Part shown: positions 8,888-16,246 of the stretch, piece after piece
Numbering within the stretch: position 1 is the stretch's first letter
How the letters are laid out: the number at the start of each line of letters is the position of its first letter
From: Plutella xylostella
Lineage: Eukaryota > Arthropoda > Insecta > Lepidoptera > Plutellidae
NCBI RefSeq assembly: GCF_932276165.1
Contig: NC_064012.1
Coordinates: 6,703,501-6,767,500 of the forward strand
Direction of reading: 5' to 3'
DNA length: 64,000 bases
Notes under the pieces: model-generated
Database searches by the model: none
Seen by the model: only the letters and a program-made list of their open reading frames with translations
What the model was told of the DNA's origin: nothing
Made by a program: the position numbers and the translations under genes

Positions 8888-11800
8888 ATGGAAGGACGAA
8901 GCAGTCGCGCTCGTAGCCGTACCATCCGCCAATTAGCTACGCCCCCTAGAGAGGGTGGACGCGGAAGGTGTAACGGCAGATCGCGCAGTCCTCCAAGCAG
9001 ACCCAGAGGAAGACGTGAAGAGGAGCATCCGGGCACCAGCCACCGGCAGCGACGAAGCTGCGATCATGTGGGCCACCACGTAGATCGCTATCGCAGTCGA
9101 TCGCGCCTTTCTCATGGTGCTGATCACAATGATCAAACCAGCGAACGTCGAGGAAGCAACCGGCACGACTCCAGGTGCCATCCACATCGGCCGTCACGCA
9201 GTCGGGAGAGAAGCACCAGGAGTAGAAGATCGCGCAGCCACTCGAAACGCCCCCGCTTCAAAGAGCAAGTCAGGTCAGAGCAGCCACCATTAACTATTAA
9301 TGATTTAAGTGCAATAATGAATTCTATAGCTTCTTCCAAGCAACCCAGCTATCATACTAATGTCGTGCCAAGCTTTGATCCGTCATTACCGAGCCATCGC
9401 ATTGACCTATGGTTAAATAAAGTAAATCAATGCGCATATTTGTATGGATGGGATGATAAACAAGTAATTCATTTTGCTTTACAAAAGTTAGCCGGCAATG
9501 CGAGGACTTGGTACGATAGCCTACCGACAATGGTGTTCACGTGGAAGGAGTGGCAAGATAAATTGCTGTCAGCTTTTCCATGGGAGCAAAATTACGGAAG
9601 GTTACTAGATGACATGACAAAACGTAAATATAGAATAGGTGAATCTGTAGAGAATTATTATTATGAGAAGATGTCCTTACTTAACCAGTGCCAAATCACT
9701 GGGAGACATGCTGTTGATTGCATTGTATACGGATTAACAGATAGGACTCTTCGTACTACAGCACAATCTTTAAGATGTAAAGAACCGGAAGAATTGCTCG
9801 AGTTCTTAACTAGCAGTAAAGAGTTTTACACTTCTTATAAACAAACGGACTCGCGAAATAAAACCGATAATAACAATTCAAACAATAAAACATCTCAATT
9901 ATGCTTTAATTGTCACGAAAGAGGCCATGTTCATTACAATTGCAAAAAACCAATAATCAAATGCACAAAATGCAATAAAATCGGTCACAACGCTGAAAAT
10001 TGTCGAAGCCAACCGCGCATTCAGGAAAATACCAAAAGTACTATGGCAATAACTGGTAAAACTAATAATAACAAGTATTATAAATCGGTGCTCATTGATG
10101 ACAGGGAATTCCAGGCATTTGTCGACCTTGGGAGTGAGGTTACGATAATTCAAGCTAGTAAACTAGAACATTTGAACAAAAACATAAATCATAGCAACAT
10201 TAAGTCGATAAAATCATTTGGTAATATGATTATACCAACGTTAGGGCAAATAAATATTAAAATTTCTATTGATGATGTTGTGGGTCAAGTTGATGCCGTT
10301 GTTGTGGATGATAGTTACTTAAATGTACCCATATTAATCGGACAAGACTTCACTGATCAAAATCATGTTCTCATCGTAAAGGATAGTCAGGCCCTAAAGT
10401 TTCACAGCTTACATACTGAACTGCCAACTTTTACGGAATCGAATGTAACGAAACGCGTCTCTCTTTGCTCTACCAAGGACATCAACGTATTAAATCAATG
10501 TTTGATAGAAGTTAGTACTGAACCATGTTACACCGGAGATTTAATTGTAGAAACTAACGTAATTGGACAAGATGGTTCAGAAGTAGTGATTAAGGGCGGT
10601 ATTTATTCATTTGACGCGAATGGAAGAGGGAATGTTATCGGATTTAGATGTGGTAGTGTAGCAAATTTGCAAAACGGCACTACTGTTGCACGTGGTCAAC
10701 CGTTTACGGAAATACCGAGTTGTTATCGAATTGAAAGGGAACTATGTTGTGATACCTCAAATTTACCCATAGAGCAGATTAAAATAGGTAGCGACATTGC
10801 TATCGAAGACAAAGGACGGTTGGTAACTTTGCTTAACGATTATAGGACATGTTTTGCAATGAATCTAAGAGAATTGGGTTGTTCGAAAGATACTGAAATC
10901 AAAATTGAATTGAATGACAATAAACCTGTAGTTTATAGACCGTATCGGCTACCAAATGTTGAAAGACAGGTGGTACGCGATATGGTAAATGAATTATTAG
11001 ATACAAAAATTATACAGGAATCTACCTCGGACTATGCCAGCCCAGTTCTTTTGGTAAAGAAAAAAAATGGTAAATATCGGTTGTGCATCGATTACCGATC
11101 GTTAAATAACAAAACCGTTAAGGAACGTTACCCGATGCCGATCATCGACGAACAGATTAGCAGGTTAGCGGGTCAAAAATATTTTAGTGCGCTTGACCTT
11201 GCAAGTGGCTACTATCAAGTGCCAGTAGCTTTAGAGTCTCAACACTTAACTGCGTTTGTGACTCCGGACGGACAATACGAATTTAAGCGTATGCCGTTCG
11301 GATTAGCAAACGCCCCAGCGGTTTTTCAACGATTAATTAATAAAGTGCTAGGGGCAGCTCGTTTCACTGACGCATTGACGTATATGGATGACGTGCTAAT
11401 TCCGTCAGCCACAGTTGACGAAGGATTAGATAAGCTGAGAAAAATATTAGATATTTTTTCAAAAGCCAATCTAACACTCAATTTAGAAAAATGTCTATTC
11501 TTATCAGAAAATTTGGACTACTTAGGCTACGAAATTTCTGTTGCCGGAGTCCGCCCGGGAACAAAAAAGATCGAAAGCGTACAACAATTCCCTGAGCCAC
11601 AAAACCAACATCAAGTTCGTCAGTTCTACGGCTTAGTTAGCTATTTCAGGAAATTTATCTATAATTTCGCGAGTATAGCTCAGCCCTTGTCTTATTTACT
11701 TAAAAAAGATGTGCCCTTCAGATGGCAAGATGACCAAAAACACGCGTTTGAATCCCTTAAGGAAAAATTAAGCTCTAGGCCAATATTGTCAATTTATGAT

Positions 11801-13522
11801 CCAAACGCGAAATACACAGAGGTTCATACAGATGCCAGCAAGCATGGGTTAGCTGGCATACTGTTGCAAAAGGCCAATGATACGGACCAAATGAGGGTTG
11901 TAGCATATTACAGTCGTCAAACCTCTCCAGAGGAAAAACATTTTCACGCATACGAGCTAGAAACCCTTGCTGTAGTGGACTCCCTCAAAAAGTTTAGAGT
12001 TTACCTATTAGGGACACCATTTAAGGTGATCACAGACTGCCGAGCTCTACGCACTACGTTAACGAAACGAGATTTGATTCCACGAATTGCGAGATGGTGG
12101 CTTCAGCTCCAAGAGTTTCAATACGAAATAGAGTATAGGCCGGGCACTAAAATGTCGCATGTGGATGCCCTTAGCAGAAATTTAACAGATTCAACTACTG
12201 AAAAAGAGATCTCACTTCACAATGACTTTTTGCCAAATGTTATGCAAATAGAGGTAGACAATTGGTTATTAACGCTGCAACTAGGGGACCACGAGTTGAA
12301 TCGTATTAGAAAAATTTTGACGGATAATGACAGTTTAACCGAAGTGAAATCCATTAAACGTGAATATGTGATTAAAAACAATCAACTATTTAAATACGTC
12401 GACGAAAATCGTAAAGAACTTAGGTGGGTAGTGCCTAAAGGGGCAAGATGGCAGATATGTAAGCTTAATCATGACGATATCGGGCATTTTGCGTTTGAAA
12501 AGACTTACGAACGAATTAAGAAAACTTATTGGTTCCCAAAGATGCGACGGTTCATTTTCAAATATGTTAAAGCTTGTTTGAATTGTGCGTATTACAAAGA
12601 AGCTGGAAATTCAAAAGAAGGGCTGTTAAATCCCATTGAAAAGGTTCCAACTCCTTTCCATACGCTACATATAGACCATCTCGGCCCTTTCGTACGCAGT
12701 AAAAATGGTAACGCGTATTTATTTGTGATCGTGGATTCATTCACAAAATATGTTTTTGTGCGACCGGTAAGAGATACAAAGACTAAAAATGTCATTAAGG
12801 TCTTAAATGATTTAATTTATACATTCCGCATACCAAACCGTATAATTTGTGATAGGGGAAGTTGCTTTACATCACATCTCTTTCAAGAGTATTGCAATGA
12901 AAAAAAGATAAAATTAATATACAATGCTGTAGCTTGCCCACGGGCGAACGGGCAAGTCGAAAGATATAATCGCACGATACTAAAATCATTAGGCACCCAA
13001 ACTCATAACGTGGATGATAACGCTTGGGATGACTTTGTTGGCGTAGTACAATGGGGGATAAACAACACAGTCAATAAAACCATTCGGAAGACCCCCGCGG
13101 AAGTATTATTTGGGATAGATATGAACTGTGAAATGAGCGGGCAATTTGATCACATCTTACAAGTAACTCGTGCTAACATTGAAATAGGACAAATTAGACA
13201 GGAAGCTAATGCAAGCATAGAAAAACAGCAAAAGAAACAAAAAGAAAATTATGATAGAGGACGTAAGCCTGCGATCATTTATAAGGAAGGCGATTTAGTA
13301 AAAATTACAAAAATTAGCCATGTAAATGATGGGAAAAGTAAAAAGTTAATTGAAAAATATATAGGCCCTTTTAAGGTAGATAGAGTGCTAGGCAGCGACA
13401 GATATCGCATAAGTAACATAAAGGGATTCAAAAGTAAGTCTCGTAAGGGTTATAAAGCTACAGTTGCAGCGGATCGAATGAAACCGTGGATCCACATAGC
13501 TGCTTTAGATTTAGAGAAATAA
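8888..13522 (+). CDS. Gag-Pol polyprotein of Ty3/gypsy retrotransposon
   Basis: One uninterrupted ORF of 1544 codons from the first in-frame ATG (purine at -3, G at +4); the frame is open 18 bp further upstream but only with a TTG. Order: Arg/Ser-rich head (about 1-130, SR-like); Gag/capsid (about 150-320); two CCHC zinc knuckles (CX2CX4HX4C, about 338-371); retropepsin-like protease around residue 411 with the motif FVDLGSE; reverse transcriptase (about 680-870) with LDLASGYYQ, MPFGLANAP and the catalytic YMDD; RNase H (about 970-1100, HTDAS, YELETLA); integrase with an HHCC zinc finger (about 1194-1235) and D, D, E at about 1262, 1321 and 1357; then a GPF module (IGPFKV, about 1490). Gag and Pol are fused without a frameshift. 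The protease carries DLG where D(T/S)G is expected. No chromodomain or env is seen. Confidence 0.95.
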   Translation: MEGRSSRARSRTIRQLATPPREGGRGRCNGRSRSPPSRPRGRREEEHPGTSHRQRRSCDHVGHHVDRYRSRSRLSHGADHNDQTSERRGSNRHDSRCHPHRPSRSRERSTRSRRSRSHSKRPRFKEQVRSEQPPLTINDLSAIMNSIASSKQPSYHTNVVPSFDPSLPSHRIDLWLNKVNQCAYLYGWDDKQVIHFALQKLAGNARTWYDSLPTMVFTWKEWQDKLLSAFPWEQNYGRLLDDMTKRKYRIGESVENYYYEKMSLLNQCQITGRHAVDCIVYGLTDRTLRTTAQSLRCKEPEELLEFLTSSKEFYTSYKQTDSRNKTDNNNSNNKTSQLCFNCHERGHVHYNCKKPIIKCTKCNKIGHNAENCRSQPRIQENTKSTMAITGKTNNNKYYKSVLIDDREFQAFVDLGSEVTIIQASKLEHLNKNINHSNIKSIKSFGNMIIPTLGQINIKISIDDVVGQVDAVVVDDSYLNVPILIGQDFTDQNHVLIVKDSQALKFHSLHTELPTFTESNVTKRVSLCSTKDINVLNQCLIEVSTEPCYTGDLIVETNVIGQDGSEVVIKGGIYSFDANGRGNVIGFRCGSVANLQNGTTVARGQPFTEIPSCYRIERELCCDTSNLPIEQIKIGSDIAIEDKGRLVTLLNDYRTCFAMNLRELGCSKDTEIKIELNDNKPVVYRPYRLPNVERQVVRDMVNELLDTKIIQESTSDYASPVLLVKKKNGKYRLCIDYRSLNNKTVKERYPMPIIDEQISRLAGQKYFSALDLASGYYQVPVALESQHLTAFVTPDGQYEFKRMPFGLANAPAVFQRLINKVLGAARFTDALTYMDDVLIPSATVDEGLDKLRKILDIFSKANLTLNLEKCLFLSENLDYLGYEISVAGVRPGTKKIESVQQFPEPQNQHQVRQFYGLVSYFRKFIYNFASIAQPLSYLLKKDVPFRWQDDQKHAFESLKEKLSSRPILSIYDPNAKYTEVHTDASKHGLAGILLQKANDTDQMRVVAYYSRQTSPEEKHFHAYELETLAVVDSLKKFRVYLLGTPFKVITDCRALRTTLTKRDLIPRIARWWLQLQEFQYEIEYRPGTKMSHVDALSRNLTDSTTEKEISLHNDFLPNVMQIEVDNWLLTLQLGDHELNRIRKILTDNDSLTEVKSIKREYVIKNNQLFKYVDENRKELRWVVPKGARWQICKLNHDDIGHFAFEKTYERIKKTYWFPKMRRFIFKYVKACLNCAYYKEAGNSKEGLLNPIEKVPTPFHTLHIDHLGPFVRSKNGNAYLFVIVDSFTKYVFVRPVRDTKTKNVIKVLNDLIYTFRIPNRIICDRGSCFTSHLFQEYCNEKKIKLIYNAVACPRANGQVERYNRTILKSLGTQTHNVDDNAWDDFVGVVQWGINNTVNKTIRKTPAEVLFGIDMNCEMSGQFDHILQVTRANIEIGQIRQEANASIEKQQKKQKENYDRGRKPAIIYKEGDLVKITKISHVNDGKSKKLIEKYIGPFKVDRVLGSDRYRISNIKGFKSKSRKGYKATVAADRMKPWIHIAALDLEK

Positions 13523-13583
13523 GAATGTTATGTTTTGTTGTGTCAGTTTAAGAATGAAGAATAATACCTACAATAAGATAATA

Positions 13584-13790
13584 ATAGATTAACAGTTAGC
13601 TTTTAAGATTTATATGTATTACCTATATGAATTTATATTTCATGATTACTATGTATCAGAAAATAAGTATGATTACTTCCCAAGATAACCATAGATTAAC
13701 AGTTAGCTTTTAAGATTTATATGTATTACCTATAAGAATGTATATTTTATGATTATTATGTATCAGTAAATAAGTATGATTACTTCCCAA
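13584..13790 (+). repeat. 107-bp tandem duplication in gypsy 3' region
   Basis: A unit beginning ATAGATTAACAGTTAGC occurs at 13584 and again at 13691, period 107 bp; both copies end with GATTACTTCCCAA. The copies differ at only a handful of bases. It lies between the pol stop codon and the 3' LTR. Confidence 0.85.
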
Positions 13791-13837
13791 TTAAGTGTTT
13801 TATTTAGATAGATCTTACTGGCACACAAATTGATTTC

Positions 13838-14075
13838 AGTTGCTGCGGATACTGCGGCCTATTACTGCGGATACTGCGGACCATTGCTGCGGACACTGCG
13901 GCTAATTCCTGCGGACACTGCGGGCATGAGAGGTGCAGACTGCGGCCTCTGCGGTCAAACGCTGCGGACACTGCAGCCACTGCAAGGAAGTGCTGCGGTC
14001 ACTGCAGCCACACACCCTGCGGTCACTGCAGACTGATTTGTGTAGCGGATACTGCTAGGAAAACCTGCAGTTACT
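13838..14075 (+). repeat. Degenerate CTGCGGAYACTGCGG tandem array
   Basis: CTGCGG or CTGCAG words recur every 8-20 bp, mostly as CTGCGGAYACTGCGG pairs. The array is GC-rich in an otherwise AT-rich element and happens to be open in one frame (13830-14036), but the product is low complexity. It may be a binding-site cluster in the 3' UTR, comparable in position to other gypsy regulatory arrays; function unknown. Confidence 0.8.
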
Positions 14076-14279
14076 GCTTGTAAATAGTTTTGTAGAGAGC
14101 GGATACTGCAATTGCATAATATGTAATATTGATTAGAATAAGTGTTGATGATGTATTTAGATATTTTCTCCTAAACTAATTATAATTAATGGTATAAGAT
14201 AATAAATGTAATTCCGAGTGTAAGATAATAAATTAGAATTTACGTGTATGAGGACATTACACGCGTCAGGATGGACGAG

Positions 14280-14627
14280 TGTAAGATATCTGTTAAAAAT
14301 GTTATGTTAATTTATTAATAAGAGAGATTAAGATCATTATTTTACTTATTTTAATTCATTGTGTATTGTGATTTGTAACTTCCGTTTCATATTTAAATTA
14401 AACCTTAGTTTGACTGTAGTTGTAGAGCATGATGCGATAGATGGCGCCACTGGGAAAACTCGACGATAGCACGTGTCGGTAAAGTGGAACGTAGAGTTCC
14501 GGAGTTAACCTCTGGGAGTGGCGCCATATCTCGCATCACTTTTGGTTCAGCCGACAAGCAGAGCAGACGCTAAATAAATCAAAGGTGTGTCAGTGAAAGT
14601 CAGTGTTTTATTCCTGGATCTGCTATA
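14280..14627 (+). repeat. 3' LTR (348 bp)
   Basis: Appears identical to the 5' LTR at 7968-8315. It is preceded by a weak purine-rich stretch (AGGATGGACGAG) in the position of the polypurine tract and followed by the CTAT target duplication at 14628-14631. Confidence 0.93.
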
Positions 14628-14637
14628 CTATACAACG

Positions 14638-15642
14638 ATGCTCCGATCTCCATCATCGTCTCACTCATCGCTGGCTGAAGCCCCAAAATCCTCATCAGTC
14701 CCGGACATATCGCAACTCCAGGACGATGGGAAAGTCATAAAAACAAGGAAGCGGAAGCAGCCGGAACCCGATAGCGAAATGGCAGGTACTCTCAAAACCT
14801 TTATGGAGTCTATGAGTGTATCAATGGAAGCTATGAACAAAAGTATAAACGAGGTAATTAAAGTTGAGCTTAAAAACTTGTCTGCCACTACATCCGATAT
14901 AAAAAATGAATTAAACCTACTTCGATCTGAGAATGCCGAAATCAAGAACAAGTTAGCAGCAATGGATGCCAAACAATGCGAAACCTCCAGCGTCTTATCG
15001 GACATGCAAAACTCGCTTGAATTCACTTCGGATCGGGTTGATAAACTACACAAGCGGGTAGACTCTGCCGAGAGCCACATCAAACATGAACAACACATAC
15101 AGCTTGAAGTATCCGAATTGCAGCAAAAACTTAAAGGTATGCAGCTCGAGCTTGAGAAAAACCAGCAGCGGGACAGAATGTTTAACCTGGAGATATCAGG
15201 ACTACCGGAACATAAAACTGAGAACCTCGAAAACATTCTCATCAATGTGGCCAAATACGCCAACGTACCTCTCACCGTGTCCGACATCGAGCACGTGAAC
15301 CGCGTGCAGCCGCAGCGCCCCGTCCCCGGCCGCCCCCGCGTCGTCGTCGCTAAACTCAAAAATCGACTAATTAAAGACAACATCATCGCAGGCGTAAAGA
15401 GTAAACGTGGCATCACAACTGCAGACGTCTGCCTGCCGGGCGAGCGAAGGCCGCTATACATAAATGAACATCTGACGCCATTTTATAAAAACCTACTTAA
15501 AACATGCAAGGATTATGCGGCAAAAAACCAAATTCAATTTGTGTGGGTCAGAAATTGTCGAATATACATACGCAAAAACGAAAAATCACCCCACATACAA
15601 ATACACTCGGAGGAAGATCTCAAACTGCTGCGTTCAACTTAA
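14638..15642 (+). CDS. LINE ORF1 protein (coiled-coil, nucleic-acid binding type)
   Basis: A 334-residue ORF from the ATG at 14638; the open frame reaches into the LTR with a GTG, which is excluded because that part belongs to another element. The N-terminal 70 residues are Ser-rich and basic (KTRKRKQPE). About residues 75-180 show heptad-like spacing with many K, E, L and N, consistent with a coiled coil. The C-terminal 150 residues (RDRMFNLEISGLPE, NRVQPQRP, PLYINEHLTP) resemble the ORF1 proteins of insect CR1-like elements that share a C-terminal domain with the baculovirus FP protein. No CCHC zinc knuckles are present. The frame is intact. Likely role: binding LINE RNA in the RNP particle, by analogy. 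Confidence 0.85.
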   Translation: MLRSPSSSHSSLAEAPKSSSVPDISQLQDDGKVIKTRKRKQPEPDSEMAGTLKTFMESMSVSMEAMNKSINEVIKVELKNLSATTSDIKNELNLLRSENAEIKNKLAAMDAKQCETSSVLSDMQNSLEFTSDRVDKLHKRVDSAESHIKHEQHIQLEVSELQQKLKGMQLELEKNQQRDRMFNLEISGLPEHKTENLENILINVAKYANVPLTVSDIEHVNRVQPQRPVPGRPRVVVAKLKNRLIKDNIIAGVKSKRGITTADVCLPGERRPLYINEHLTPFYKNLLKTCKDYAAKNQIQFVWVRNCRIYIRKNEKSPHIQIHSEEDLKLLRST

Positions 15643-16246
15643 ATATAATAATGTATACCTACTTTATCACTAACCTACTACTGTTAAAACTAGGGTCCCG
15701 ACAAATACTCTCCCCACCTCAATTATCCAAAATTTACCTACCTATATTATATATACATATGTGCTTATTAATTATACACTGCATCTGCCCACAATCTTAT
15801 ACGAATACGAAACATAAATATATAATGCACCTTTATACACCAAATTATAATAACATCACTGACTGTCAATCGCAACCCAAATATGTCGCTACGCTCTTAT
15901 CTATAATAATATATGTTAATCTATATCAAATACCTATTTTACTATCACTCACGGTTGAATTAAAACTAAAGCATACATTAATACTTTACTTTTACTGGGA
16001 CTTATTACACAACACCTCGTTAAATTTTACCTACAATACAAATCTATACCTAAGCTTTATTATAAATGTAACCTTATGTCTCGAGTCATTAAACCCTCAT
16101 TGCATTAAACAACCGTCTAACAAGCTAACCATTTTGGCAGACTGTTTACGGCGTACAAGTTCTTATCGCACGGTCCACCGTCCTCGTTGTTTGAATACAA
16201 ATAATATAATACCACTAGAATACTACCGACTGATTTTTACTTATAA
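15643..16246 (+). other. ORF1-ORF2 spacer, G-poor
   Basis: About 600 bp between the two LINE ORFs. The + strand is strikingly poor in G. One frame stays open from 15504 to 16286 (260 codons, rich in Leu, Ile, Tyr and Thr), but scarcity of G removes most TAG and TGA codons, so chance is a sufficient explanation. The frame ends in ATG GAT TTG AAT ATA..., which may be the displaced start of ORF2. Confidence 0.5.

Larger units (their letters stand above)
7968..14627 (+). mobile_element. Ty3/gypsy LTR retrotransposon, complete
   Basis: A 6.66-kb element with direct LTRs of 348 bp each (7968-8315 and 14280-14627), a 4-bp target duplication CTAT (7964-7967 and 14628-14631), a tRNA-complementary primer site just inside the left LTR, one long gag-pol ORF (8888-13522) and about 750 bp of repeat-rich 3' non-coding DNA. 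The domain order protease, RT, RNase H, integrase identifies Ty3/gypsy. No env-like ORF is present. The LTRs look identical base for base when read side by side, and the ORF is unbroken, so the insertion is very recent. The LTR ends (TGTAAG...GCTATA) are not the usual TG...CA; they are set here by the CTAT duplication. Confidence 0.93.

Noticed and set aside
8818..9339. Several minus-strand frames overlapping the start of gag
   Set aside because: The GC-rich Arg/Ser-coding DNA is open in all frames; only the plus strand continues into Gag.
13830..14036. Small protein gene over the CTGCGG array
   Set aside because: Low-complexity translation of a tandem repeat; no ATG-supported context or homology.
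13830..14100. CRISPR-like array
   Set aside because: Repeats are short, degenerate and unevenly spaced within a eukaryotic retrotransposon.
14661..15461. 266-codon open frame antisense to LINE ORF1
   Set aside because: Ser/Cys-rich mirror of the coiled-coil coding strand with no motif of its own; ORF1 on the other strand has clear family features.
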